Source of the DNA: Asaia bogorensis | GTDB taxonomy: Bacteria; Pseudomonadota; Alphaproteobacteria; Reyranellales; Reyranellaceae | NCBI GenBank assembly: GCA_945889625.1 | Contig: CAMDCE010000001.1 | Location: 124,001-188,000, forward strand | Reading direction: 5' to 3' | DNA: 64,000 bases | Shown: piece by piece, positions 42,083 through 49,994 of the stretch | How the letters are laid out: each line of letters opens with the position of its first letter | Numbering within the stretch: the stretch's first letter is position 1 | Made by a program: the position numbers and the translations under genes | The notes under the pieces: model-generated | Seen by the model: only the letters and a program-made list of their open reading frames with translations | Told to the model about the DNA's origin: nothing | The model's database searches: none

Positions 42083-43581
42083 ACTCTGCGTGCTCCCTCG
42101 CGGGCGTAGGTCGCGACCGCGCGCTCGACCAGCACCTTGCGATCGATTTTGTTGGTCCCGGCAAGCGGCAGCTCTGGCAGGAACCAAACCGCGCGCGGAT
42201 GGGCGTAGGCCGGCCCGTTGTCGAGCGCGAAGCGGCGCAGCGCGTCTTCGCTCGGCGTGGTTCCGGGCTTCGGTACCACGAAGGCCACGGGAATCTGGTA
42301 CTTGATCTCGTCCGGCACCGGCACGACGCAGACTTGTGCCACGTCGGGGTGCTGGCCGAGCAGCTTCTCGACTTCGCCGGGATAAACGTTCTCGCCGCCG
42401 CACTGGAACATGTCGTCGGCGCGGCCGACGAAGAAGACGAAGCCGTTGTCGTCGCGACGCATGACGTCGCCGGTGTCGTACCAACCGTCGATCAGGCGCT
42501 TCTTGGTGTCGGCCTCGCGGTTGAGATAGCCGCTCATGTTGGCCGGTGTGCGGATGTGCAGGACGCCCTGCCTGGCGTCGCCGCCCACGAACTTCACCTC
42601 GATGCTCTTGCGCGGGTAGCCGAGCGCTCCCATCGGCTTGGCGATGCCGTCGGGATGCGGCCCGAAGCCCAGTGGTCCCGACTCCGTCGTGCCCCAGCTG
42701 TTGGCCGTCTCGGCGTTTGGGAAGAGCTTGTGCATCTGTTCGAAGAACTCCGCCGTCGAGGGCGCCGAGCCGGTGACGGCGGTGGTGACACAGCCGAGAT
42801 CGGCTTTGGCGAGTTCCTCGGTCTCGCGCATCACCAGCGCCAGCATGGTCGGCACCGAGGTGATCATGGAAACTCGATAGCGGTCGATGGCGCGGATGTA
42901 GCCCTTGGCGGTGAAGTTGGTCATCAGCACGATGGTGCCGCCGTTCAGCATCACCAGCTTGGCGCTGAAAAGCCCGTTCATGTGAAACAGCGGTGCTGCG
43001 ATCAGCACGCTCTTGCCTTCGATGCCGGGACGCTGTTCGGGCGTGGCGCCGGTCGCCCACAGATAGCCGCCATGGCTGAGCGGCACGCCCTTGGGCAGGC
43101 CGGTCGAGCCCGAGGTGTAGAGCACCATCGCGACTTCTTCCCGCCGCATGTCGATCGCGGCGAAGGGTCCGGGATCGAGCAGGGTATCGAGCTGCTCGAT
43201 CGCCACCGTCGGCACCAGCGCGCTCACCAGGGGTGCCCGCTCGGCGTCAGCGATCGCCAGCTTGATGGCGGCGTCCTTCATGATGTGGGCCACCGTCTCG
43301 CGCGGCAGCTTGTGATTGACGCAGACCGAGACCAGGCCCGCCGCCATGGTCGCCATGTATAGGATCAGATAGTCGGCGCTGTTGGCCGCGACGATCGCCA
43401 CCGCCTCGCCGCGCTTCAGGCTGCGTTTCAGGAGGCCGCGCGCCAGGGCGGCGATGCGCCGGCGTGCTTCGCCGTAGGTGAGGCGGAACTGCTCCTCGCC
43501 CTCTGGTGAGAGCTGGACGACAAAGTCGCGACTGTCCGGCGCGGTTGGATCGAGGATGGCGGCGAGGTTCTTGAGGCTCAT
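42079..43581 (-). CDS. AMP-dependent acyl-CoA synthetase/ligase
   Basis: A 500-aa ANL-superfamily enzyme. The P-loop LYTSGSTGLPKGVPLSH, the TANSWGTTESGPLGFG substrate/adenine motif, the hinge region GWYDTGDVMRRDDNGFVFFV and the C-terminal catalytic Lys in AGTNKIDRKVLVERA are all visible. It activates a carboxylic acid as the acyl-AMP and then the acyl-CoA; chain length cannot be read. It is the second gene of an operon with an SDR (4-base ATGA overlap), suggesting activation of the acid together with a reductase or dehydrogenase step. Confidence 0.92.
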   Translation of the reverse strand: MSLKNLAAILDPTAPDSRDFVVQLSPEGEEQFRLTYGEARRRIAALARGLLKRSLKRGEAVAIVAANSADYLILYMATMAAGLVSVCVNHKLPRETVAHIMKDAAIKLAIADAERAPLVSALVPTVAIEQLDTLLDPGPFAAIDMRREEVAMVLYTSGSTGLPKGVPLSHGGYLWATGATPEQRPGIEGKSVLIAAPLFHMNGLFSAKLVMLNGGTIVLMTNFTAKGYIRAIDRYRVSMITSVPTMLALVMRETEELAKADLGCVTTAVTGSAPSTAEFFEQMHKLFPNAETANSWGTTESGPLGFGPHPDGIAKPMGALGYPRKSIEVKFVGGDARQGVLHIRTPANMSGYLNREADTKKRLIDGWYDTGDVMRRDDNGFVFFVGRADDMFQCGGENVYPGEVEKLLGQHPDVAQVCVVPVPDEIKYQIPVAFVVPKPGTTPSEDALRRFALDNGPAYAHPRAVWFLPELPLAGTNKIDRKVLVERAVATYAREGARRV

Positions 43582-44327
43582 GGGCTCCCGCGACGGTGGA
43601 ATTGCGAGCCGCCGTAGGATTGGTCGGTCGGCACGATCTCCATGAAGCTTACGTCCATGCGCTGCGGGGCGCCCAGCACGAACATGATGGCCTCGGCGAT
43701 ATCGACGGCCTGCAGGCTCTCGAAACCGTCGTAGAAGCGGCGGCGGCCTTCCTCGCGATCCTCGAGCAGGGCGAGATGCGCTCCGGTCTCGACCCGGCCA
43801 GGCGCGATCTCGCTCACCCGCACGCCCGAGCCGTGCAGGTCGAGCCGCAGGGTCTGACTAAGACTGTGCAGGGCCGCCTTGGTCATGGCGTAGACCGGCA
43901 TGCCGGGAAATGCCCAGGTGGCGGCCATCGAACCGAGATTGACGAGGTGGCCCAGGCCGCGCGCTTTCATGCCGGGCACGACGGCGGCGAGGCAATTGAG
44001 GGCACCGCGAAGATTGACCTCGAGCAGGGCGTCGATGTCGTCCGGTGCTGCCTGCCATGACGTGGCCGAGCGCACCGAGGCCGAGGCGTTGTTGATCAGG
44101 ACGTCGGCGTCGAGCGCACCCAGGGCGCTCAGCACGGCGTCGCGGTGCGAGACGTCGAGGGCGAGTGGCCGGCAGCCGGTCTCCTGCGCCAGGCTGGTCA
44201 GATCGTCGGCCGACCGGGCGACAGCGTAGACTTCCAAGCCGCTGATCCGCAGTTGGCGCACCGTCGCTGCGCCGATGCCGCGACTGGCGCCAGTGACGAT
44301 GGCCGTACGATAGCGGTCGAGCGACAT
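43578..44327 (-). CDS. Short-chain dehydrogenase/reductase
   Basis: A 249-residue SDR: Rossmann motif VTGASRGIGAATVRQ, NNAS at LINNASASVRSATSW, and catalytic Ser, Tyr and Lys in VNLGSMAATWAFPGMPVYAM followed by TKAAL. The APGRVETG loop after the active site and the IAEAIMFVLGAPQRMDV C-terminus resemble YdfG-type 3-hydroxy acid dehydrogenases. Cofactor preference is unclear. It is upstream of and overlaps the acyl-CoA synthetase gene (ATGA), so the pair are in one operon. Divergent from a Rid-family gene. Confidence 0.88.
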   Translation of the reverse strand: MSLDRYRTAIVTGASRGIGAATVRQLRISGLEVYAVARSADDLTSLAQETGCRPLALDVSHRDAVLSALGALDADVLINNASASVRSATSWQAAPDDIDALLEVNLRGALNCLAAVVPGMKARGLGHLVNLGSMAATWAFPGMPVYAMTKAALHSLSQTLRLDLHGSGVRVSEIAPGRVETGAHLALLEDREEGRRRFYDGFESLQAVDIAEAIMFVLGAPQRMDVSFMEIVPTDQSYGGSQFHRRGSP

Positions 44328-44382
44328 GGCGGACTCCTTTTGCTAAGCTTGCCTCAAAGAGGATCAAGCGAGGGAGTCATTT

Positions 44383-44763
44383 GTGGCCAAGAAGCTGTTT
44401 CCCGATGGCACCGAAGTGGTGGACTTCTACGTCCGCACCGTGCGCAGCGGTCCGTTCGTCTTCGTCTCGGGCACGACCTCGCTCGACGCCAAGGGCCGCG
44501 TTCAGGGCCGCGATGCCGGCCAGCAGACCACCATCACCATGCGCAAGATCGTAGCCGGCCTCAAGTCGGCCGGCGCGCGGCTCGACGATCTCACGCGGCT
44601 CACGATCTTCGTCACGGACATCCGCGACATGGCCGCCGTCTCCAGGGCGCTCAGCAAGGCGCTCAAGGGATCGGTCGTGGCCTCCACCCTGGTGGCGGTG
44701 AGCGCGCTTGCCGTTCCCGGGCTGCTGGTCGAGATCGAATCGACGGCCGTGGTCGAACGCTAA
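44383..44763 (+). CDS. Rid-family protein (YjgF/YER057c/UK114) without the RidA arginine
   Basis: A GTG start at 44383 with GAGGGAG upstream gives 126 residues. The YjgF fold is visible (VRSGPFVFVSGTTSLDAKGR, QTTITMRKIVAGLKSAGARL, LTRLTIFVTDIRDMAAVSRA). In RidA an Arg in the PARS motif binds the substrate carboxylate; here the segment reads VVASTLVAVSAL, so the Arg is missing. Imine or enamine deaminase activity of the RidA type is therefore doubtful and a Rid subgroup of other function is likely. The stop TAA is the first part of a family A repeat. Confidence 0.82.
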   Translation: MAKKLFPDGTEVVDFYVRTVRSGPFVFVSGTTSLDAKGRVQGRDAGQQTTITMRKIVAGLKSAGARLDDLTRLTIFVTDIRDMAAVSRALSKALKGSVVASTLVAVSALAVPGLLVEIESTAVVER

Positions 44764-44892
44764 AGCGCGATAGCTTTCGCTTCAGCCGTCGGCCCGGCCT
44801 CCGCAGCCATGGCGCGATGGTTGGCCATTGCGCCTGAGCGGCGCCTGAGCCGGGCCGACGGCACGATTCGATTGAAAGCTATCGCGCTCTGG
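44761..44892. repeat. Palindromic repeat family A, long copy
   Basis: TAAAGCGCGATAGCTTTCGC (44761-44780) pairs with GAAAGCTATCGCGCT (44875-44889); an inner pair, GTCGGCCCGGC and GCCGGGCCGACGGC, extends the arms. The left end provides the Rid gene's TAA. The right end abuts the stop of the minus-strand gene at 44893. Confidence 0.75.
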
Positions 44893-45186
44893 TCAGCCGG
44901 GCGGCGGTGGAATCGTCAGGCGCTGATCGCGCAGCAGCTTTTCCAGCGTCTTGATGCCGGACTCGTAGCGGCCCTTCTGGCAGTCGAGGCCGGCGCCCAC
45001 CAGGATCATGTTGGGTCCGCCCGAGCCTTCGCCGCGCCGCGTCAGGTAGCGGTCGGCGACCCCATAGAGTTGGCTGCAGCGCGCGGCCAACTGTTCGTTG
45101 GTCGATTGGGCGCGCGCGCTCGGGAAGGCTCCCGGGGCAAGCAGGCTTAACAGGACGACAATTGGGATGGGATGTCGCTTGAGCAT
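44893..45186 (-). CDS. Small exported protein, 97 aa
   Basis: A signal peptide covers residues 1-26 (IPIVVLLSLLAPGAFPSARA). The mature part has two cysteines (RCSQLYG and LDCQKGR), a helical body (GADRYLTRRG-type, ESGIKTLEKLLRDQRL) and a Pro-rich end. This is the build of small periplasmic hypothetical proteins of alphaproteobacteria; no function is known. The gene ends directly at a family A palindrome. The start has no strong ribosome site but is the only plausible ATG for the signal peptide. Confidence 0.7.
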   Translation of the reverse strand: MLKRHPIPIVVLLSLLAPGAFPSARAQSTNEQLAARCSQLYGVADRYLTRRGEGSGGPNMILVGAGLDCQKGRYESGIKTLEKLLRDQRLTIPPPPG

Positions 45187-45326
45187 GCCCGACTATAGGC
45201 GCCGCTGATGCAATCGGCGCATCACAACGCCATTACTGAACGAAGGCGCCTGCCTTGCACGCGCCGGTCGCAGCAGGGTAGACTCGTCGCATCGGCCACC
45301 GGCCGGAGTGAAAAAGGGGAGCTGGG

Positions 45327-45635
45327 ATGATCTCACGATCGGCGTTTCGCTGGATGCTCATCATCGGTGTGGCATCCGTCGCCGCGGCATGCATGCCTCC
45401 CAAATCGACGACGGGCAGGGACGAGAACTCGCGAAGCGACGCCTCGACCATTACCTGGACGGATGGCAAGCCGGCTTACGCCATCACCTGCGATTTCGAC
45501 ACTGGCTGCGCTACGCGCGCCCTCGCCATGTGCAATAACGGCAACTACACGGTGCTGAAGAGCGAGAACATGCCGACGACCGGCACCTACTTTGCCGTGC
45601 TCGGTCCGCCTGCCGTCGTCATTCGCTGCGGCTGA
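45327..45635 (+). CDS. Small lipoprotein, 102 aa
   Basis: The ATG at 45327 has GGGGAGCTGG upstream. The lipobox is VAAAC with Cys22, so the product should be a lipid-anchored outer- or inner-membrane protein of about 80 mature residues. It contains three further cysteine sites (ITCDFDTGCATRALAMC and VIRCG), probably disulfide-bonded. No family is recognised. The gene overlaps by 17 bases the 3' end of the convergent alpha/beta hydrolase gene. Confidence 0.72.
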   Translation: MISRSAFRWMLIIGVASVAAACMPPKSTTGRDENSRSDASTITWTDGKPAYAITCDFDTGCATRALAMCNNGNYTVLKSENMPTTGTYFAVLGPPAVVIRCG

Positions 45636-46647
45636 CCGCGCGTTCGGAGGGACGGCGCGAACCCCACAACGCGGCAAGCTTGGGCTGCGAGAGTGCGGCT
45701 TCGGCGCCGGACGGCAGGGCGGCCTCGTGATCGTCGATCCAGGTCACGACATCAGCGGACACCATTGGTCCTTCCTTGTCGCGCATCAGCAGATGATAGC
45801 CCTTCTTGTAGAAGGCGAGCTTCGAATCGGGCCGCGGCGGCATGACCTCGATGGCCGCGCGCACCGACTCCTGCGGCACGATGCGGTCGCCCAGCCCATG
45901 CATCATCAGGTAGGGCAGCGAGACGCGCTTGGCCGAGTCGCGGGCAGCGTCCATCAGGTCGACCAGGCCGTAGCCCATGTCGAGGCGCGGCTGACGCAGC
46001 ATCAGCGGGTCCTTCCTGAGCTTCTCCATCGTCTTGGGATTGTCGGTCGGCTGGTAGTCGATCGAGGTCGGGCCCGCCGGCATCCAGGGAATGGTATGGG
46101 CGAAGAACCACAGGCCGCCGCTGGCCAGCGGGCCGAACGTGTCGCGCGAGCGCAGTGCCGGCGCCGACAGGACCAGCCCGTCGGCCTCGATGCCGCGGTC
46201 GACGGCGACAAGGGCGATCGCCCCGCCCATGCTTTCACCGGCAATATAGAGCGGCACGCCGGGGTAGCGCGCTCGGAGCAGCGCCGCCACCGCCCTGGCG
46301 TCGTCGACCATGGTGTCGGTGCCGGGCCAGCGGCCGCGCGAGGGGCTGCCGCCAAAGCCGCGCTGGTCATAGGCATAGGTGGTGATCGCGGCCTTGGACC
46401 AGATCTCGGCCGGGTCCTCGAAGGCGTTGCGGTAGTCGCCGAAGCCGTGCAGGCCGAGAATGACCGCCTTCGGGGCGCGGTCGGCCGCTGGCCAGACAGC
46501 AAGCGGCAGCGCCGTGCCGTCGGCCGCGACATAACGGTCGGCCGTCAGCATCGCCGCCCGCGCGCTCTCGCCCGCCGGAACGATCGTCGGTGCACAGCCG
46601 GCGACCATGGCTGGGAGCATGACCGCAAGGACGGCGGCCGCTATCAT
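45619..46647 (-). CDS. Alpha/beta hydrolase (serine aminopeptidase S33/monoacylglycerol-lipase-like), lipoprotein
   Basis: The ATG at 46647 gives 342 residues with a lipoprotein signal (MLPAMVAGC, Cys18). The hydrolase domain shows VILGLHGFGDYRNAFEDPAE, AYDQRGFGGSPSRGRWPG, the nucleophile YIAGESMGGAIALVAVDRG, an acid in HGLGDRIVP and a His in KKGYHLLMRD. This matches S33-type monoacylglycerol lipases. The enzyme would act anchored at the membrane. A longer frame upstream to 46791 runs antisense through the zf-CHCC gene and is not supported. Confidence 0.78.
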   Translation of the reverse strand: MIAAAVLAVMLPAMVAGCAPTIVPAGESARAAMLTADRYVAADGTALPLAVWPAADRAPKAVILGLHGFGDYRNAFEDPAEIWSKAAITTYAYDQRGFGGSPSRGRWPGTDTMVDDARAVAALLRARYPGVPLYIAGESMGGAIALVAVDRGIEADGLVLSAPALRSRDTFGPLASGGLWFFAHTIPWMPAGPTSIDYQPTDNPKTMEKLRKDPLMLRQPRLDMGYGLVDLMDAARDSAKRVSLPYLMMHGLGDRIVPQESVRAAIEVMPPRPDSKLAFYKKGYHLLMRDKEGPMVSADVVTWIDDHEAALPSGAEAALSQPKLAALWGSRRPSERAVSRSE

Positions 46648-46708
46648 CCGCCGGCGCAACGGCCGGCCGGGTGCCGTTTCCAGCGACAGCCGCAGTAGGA
46701 GTGAGATC

Positions 46709-46894
46709 GTGACCGAGCCTTTCGAAACCATCACTGTCGATACCGACCGCGTCGCCTGCGATGGCGGCGGCGGGCCGTTGGGCCATCCCAAAGTCTACCT
46801 CAATCTTGGCGAAGAAGGGCGCATCGAGTGTCCATATTGCAGCCGCCTCTATGTGTTGCGCGAGGGCGCGCAGCCCCACGCGTCCGCGCATTGA
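46709..46894 (+). CDS. zf-CHCC zinc-finger protein (NDUFS6-like), 61 aa
   Basis: A GTG start at 46709 with AGGAGTGAG upstream gives 61 residues. Conserved elements are VACDGGGGPLGHPKVYLNLG and IECPYCSRLYVL, that is a Cys, His and CxxC metal set as in the zf-CHCC domain. Alphaproteobacterial members are homologues of the mitochondrial complex I subunit NDUFS6. It precedes a MaoC-type gene by 10 bases. The residue set is complete, so zinc binding is expected. Confidence 0.85.
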   Translation: MTEPFETITVDTDRVACDGGGGPLGHPKVYLNLGEEGRIECPYCSRLYVLREGAQPHASAH

Positions 46895-46904
46895 GGGGCC
46901 CGCC

Positions 46905-47363
46905 GTGAAGCAGTTGGGCGAAGGCTGGAACTGGCGCGACCTCAGGCTCGGCGACCGCTTCGTCAGCTACGGCCGGACCCTGTTCGAGGCCGATCTGCTC
47001 GCCTTCGTCACGCTCTGCGGCTTTTCCGAGGAGCTGTTCACCAACAAGGAATACATCGCCAGCCACGCTCCCATGCGCGGCGGCCACCCGGTGCCGGGCG
47101 CGCTGGTCTATTCCATGGCCGAGGGGCTGGTGATCCCGGCCACCCTGCAGGGTTCGGGCCTGGCGTTCCTGTCCATGGGCTTCGACATCAAGGGTCCCAC
47201 CTATGTCGGCGACACCATCCATGTCGAGATCGAGGTCACGGAGATCAAGCCGACATCGAAGGATCCCTCGCGGGCGCTGGTGCGCACGACCAACGACGTG
47301 AAGAACCAGAAAGGCGACACGGTGCTGGTCTATACGCCGTTGCGCATGATGCAGGGTCGATGA
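46905..47363 (+). CDS. MaoC-like hotdog acyl-CoA hydratase
   Basis: A GTG start at 46905 gives 152 residues, after a GAGGGGCC site. The hotdog/MaoC pattern is visible: LGDRFVSYGRTLFEADLLAF, then ASHAPMRGGHPVPGALVYSM and the DIKGPTYVGDTIHVEIEVTE strand. The hydratase-2 Asp and His pair is not clear, so an R-specific hydratase role is likely but not certain. It belongs to an operon with an enoyl-CoA hydratase and a PhyH oxygenase, all suited to branched or modified fatty-acid breakdown. Confidence 0.8.
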   Translation: MKQLGEGWNWRDLRLGDRFVSYGRTLFEADLLAFVTLCGFSEELFTNKEYIASHAPMRGGHPVPGALVYSMAEGLVIPATLQGSGLAFLSMGFDIKGPTYVGDTIHVEIEVTEIKPTSKDPSRALVRTTNDVKNQKGDTVLVYTPLRMMQGR

Positions 47364-47375
47364 GAGGACGCTGAC

Positions 47376-48167
47376 ATGGCCAAGGTCTCGGTGGAAAAAG
47401 AGGGGCCGATCACGGTCGTGTCGATCGACCGTTTCGCCGAGGCGCGCAACGCCGTCGATCCCGAGACCGCCATCCTGCTGCGCGAGGCGTTCGTGGCCTT
47501 CGATGGCGATGCCGCACAATCGGTCGCCATCCTGACCGGTCGCGGCGGCACCTTCTGCGCCGGCTATGACCTCAAGGTCGCAGCGGCGCGCGCAGGCGCT
47601 GGCCTTCACGATCCGCCCCTTCATGATCCTGTGGGGCCGGGGCCGATGGGGCCGACACGCCATCTGCTCAAGAAGCCGGTGATCGCCGCGGTCGAGGGCT
47701 ATGCCGTGGCGGGCGGCCTCGAGCTCGCCCTGTGGTGCGACCTGCGCGTGGCGTCGGCGAGCGCCAGGTTCGGCGTGTTCTGCCGGCGCTGGGGCGTGCC
47801 GTTGATCGACGGCGGAACCGTGCGTTTGCCGCGCCTGATCGGCCACAGCCGCGCGCTCGACATGATCCTGACCGGCCGCGAGGTCGGCGCCCGCGAGGCG
47901 TTCGAATGGGGACTGGCCAACCGGCTGGTGCCCGAGGGCCAGGCGCTCGCCGAGGCCAGGACTCTGGCCGAGCTGCTCACCAAGTTCCCCCAGACCTGCC
48001 TGCGCTCGGATCGCCAATCGTCCTATGAGCAATGGGGACTCGAGATCGCCGAAGCGCTGGCCAACGAAGGCCTCCGCGGCGCGCCTGCGCTGGAGGCCGA
48101 ATCGCGCCAAGGCGCCGCGCGCTTCGCGGCCGGCAAGGGCCGCGGCGGCACTTTCGGCAACATATGA
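47376..48167 (+). CDS. Enoyl-CoA hydratase/isomerase (crotonase) family protein
   Basis: A 263-aa crotonase-fold enzyme with the oxyanion segments GGTFCAGYDLKVAAAR and VEGYAVAGGLELALWCDLRV, and the CRRWGVPLIDGGTVRLPRLI loop. Neither Glu of the standard hydratase pair is obvious at the usual places in GGLELAL and GVPLIDGG, so it may be an isomerase, lyase or hydrolase variant. It is 12 bases after the MaoC-type gene and its stop overlaps the PhyH start (ATGA). A similar protein, also with RRWGVPxxDG, is encoded at 49995-50762. Confidence 0.87.
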   Translation: MAKVSVEKEGPITVVSIDRFAEARNAVDPETAILLREAFVAFDGDAAQSVAILTGRGGTFCAGYDLKVAAARAGAGLHDPPLHDPVGPGPMGPTRHLLKKPVIAAVEGYAVAGGLELALWCDLRVASASARFGVFCRRWGVPLIDGGTVRLPRLIGHSRALDMILTGREVGAREAFEWGLANRLVPEGQALAEARTLAELLTKFPQTCLRSDRQSSYEQWGLEIAEALANEGLRGAPALEAESRQGAARFAAGKGRGGTFGNI

Positions 48168-48973
48168 TGGCGCTGCCGACCGATGCCGACGGTGCGCAGT
48201 ATCGCGCCGACGGCGCGATCTGCCTGCGTAGCGCCTTTCCACTGGAATGGATCGAACGGCTGCGGGGCGCGGTCGATGCCGACATGGCCTCGCCCGGCCC
48301 GATGGCGCGGCTCAACACGCCACCGGGCGCGCCGGGGCTCTTCTTTGTCGACTTCCAGCTCTGGCAGCGCCATGCCGACGCCCGCGCCTTCGTCTACGAT
48401 TCGCCCGCCAAGCAGATCGCTGCGCGCCTGATGGGCTCAAGCGAGGTCATCTACTATCACGACCATCTGCTGGTGAAGGAGCCGGGCACCCAGGAGCGCA
48501 CGCCATGGCATCACGACCAGCCCTACTATCCGATCGACGGCGAGCAGATCGTCTCGCTGTGGCTGCCGCTCGATCCGGTCGATCGCGCGACCTGTGTGCA
48601 ATACGTGAAAGGTTCGCACCGCTGGGGCCGCTGGTTCCAGCCGAAGTTCTTCAAGCAGGGCGGCGTCGATCTCGCCGTGCAGGACCCGCGCTTCGAGCCG
48701 CTGCCCGACCTGGACGCCGAGCGCGATACCCATGAGTTTCTCGCCTGGGACATGGCGCCGGGTGACGTCATCGCCTTCCATGCGCTCACCCTGCACGGTG
48801 CCTCGGGCAATCTCTCGACCACGCGCCGCCGTCGCGCCTGGGCAACGCGCTGGTGTGGCGAGGATGCGCGTTATGCCAAGCGAATCGGCCAGATCTCGCC
48901 GCCGATCGACGGCCACGGGCTGAAGCCGGGCGACCGGCTGGAGTGCGAGAGCTTTCCGAAGGTGTTGGGCTAA
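48164..48973 (+). CDS. Phytanoyl-CoA dioxygenase (PhyH) family protein
   Basis: The ATG at 48164 overlaps the preceding stop (ATGA). The product has 269 residues and the Fe(II)/2-oxoglutarate oxygenase pattern: an HxD pair in RTPWHHDQPYYPIDG, the substrate segment ATCVQYVKGSHRWGRWF and the distal His in VIAFHALTLHGASGN, with RRRRAWATRW following for 2-oxoglutarate. It hydroxylates an acyl-CoA or related compound at the alpha carbon, which would permit breakdown of methyl-branched chains with the MaoC and crotonase enzymes of the same operon. It converges with a quinone-oxidoreductase gene, overlapping by 4 bases. Confidence 0.87.
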   Translation: MMALPTDADGAQYRADGAICLRSAFPLEWIERLRGAVDADMASPGPMARLNTPPGAPGLFFVDFQLWQRHADARAFVYDSPAKQIAARLMGSSEVIYYHDHLLVKEPGTQERTPWHHDQPYYPIDGEQIVSLWLPLDPVDRATCVQYVKGSHRWGRWFQPKFFKQGGVDLAVQDPRFEPLPDLDAERDTHEFLAWDMAPGDVIAFHALTLHGASGNLSTTRRRRAWATRWCGEDARYAKRIGQISPPIDGHGLKPGDRLECESFPKVLG

Positions 48974-49992
48974 GGCACCAGCACGGCCTTGCCGACCACG
49001 GTGCGCTCCTCGATCAACTTGAAGGCCTTCACCCAGTCCGCGAGGTCGAAGCTGCCGGCGACCGTGGCCTTGAGCTTGTCCTCGGTGAACCAGCGCATCA
49101 GCTCGTTCTGGGCATCGGCCACCATGGCGCGGCGCTTGGCGAGTGCGGCGGCTTCCGTGGGCGTCGGCGCGGTCTTGCCGCCCCAGCCGCTGTAGTAGCC
49201 GTAGTAGAAGCCGATCACCGTCACGTTCTTGACCAGCAGGATATTGGCCGGGATCTGCGGAATGGTACCGCTGGCAAAGCCCATCGGAATGATGCGGCCC
49301 TCCGGCGCCACGCAGCGCAGCGAGGCATCGAAGGCCGAGCCGCCGACCGGATCGTAGATCACGTCGGCGCCGCGCCCGCCGGTCAGCTCCAGCACCTTGG
49401 TGCGGAGATCTTTGGTGCGGTAGTCGATCAGGTGGTCGGCGCCGGCTTCCTTCGCCGCCAGAAGCTTGTGGCCGCCGCCGGCACTGGCGATCACGACGGC
49501 GCCCATCGCCTTGCCGACCTCGATGCCCGTCAGCCCCGAGCCGCCGCCCGCGCCATGCACCAGCAGCACTTCGCCAGGCTGCAGGCCGGCCTTCCATTTC
49601 AGCGCGCCATAGGCGGTCGGATAGAGCGTCGGGAAATTGGTCGCCTGCGCATAGGGCATGATGGGTGGGATCGGCACGACGTTGTCGGCGATCGCCACGG
49701 CATATTCGGCGAACCCGCCCTGGCTGACGCCCGTCGCAACCCTGGCGCCCACCTTCACGCCGCGAACGCCGTCGCCCAGTGCCACGACATGACCGGCGAT
49801 CTCGTTGCCCGGCACATAGGGCAGGGCGGGCTTGTTCTGGTGCTTGCCCTGGATGCCCAGCAGGGCGGCGAAGCTCACGCCGGCCGCGCCGACCCGGATC
49901 AGGACCTCGCCGGCCTTGGGCGCAGGCGTGGGCACATCCTCGACTTTCAGGTCTTCGATCGGACCGTACGCCTGACAGACCAACGCCCGCAT
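48970..49992 (-). CDS. NADPH:quinone oxidoreductase (MDR superfamily, Zn-free)
   Basis: A 340-residue protein with the quinone-reductase pattern: ALVCQAYGPIEDLKVEDVPT, the GNEIAGHVVALGDGVRGVKV segment and the nucleotide-binding motif HGAGGGSGLTGIEVGKAMG with Tyr-region DHLIDYRTKD. No catalytic zinc Cys is seen, as in QOR. It reduces quinones or enoyl compounds with NADPH. It is the last gene of the puuD-led operon (2-base gap after the crotonase gene) and converges on the PhyH gene. Confidence 0.87.
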   Translation of the reverse strand: MRALVCQAYGPIEDLKVEDVPTPAPKAGEVLIRVGAAGVSFAALLGIQGKHQNKPALPYVPGNEIAGHVVALGDGVRGVKVGARVATGVSQGGFAEYAVAIADNVVPIPPIMPYAQATNFPTLYPTAYGALKWKAGLQPGEVLLVHGAGGGSGLTGIEVGKAMGAVVIASAGGGHKLLAAKEAGADHLIDYRTKDLRTKVLELTGGRGADVIYDPVGGSAFDASLRCVAPEGRIIPMGFASGTIPQIPANILLVKNVTVIGFYYGYYSGWGGKTAPTPTEAAALAKRRAMVADAQNELMRWFTEDKLKATVAGSFDLADWVKAFKLIEERTVVGKAVLVP

Positions 49993-49994
49993 TT

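Noticed and set aside
45233..45469. Minus-strand small gene overlapping the 45327 lipoprotein
   Set aside because: No signal, no ribosome site, and it is antisense to a better-supported lipoprotein gene.
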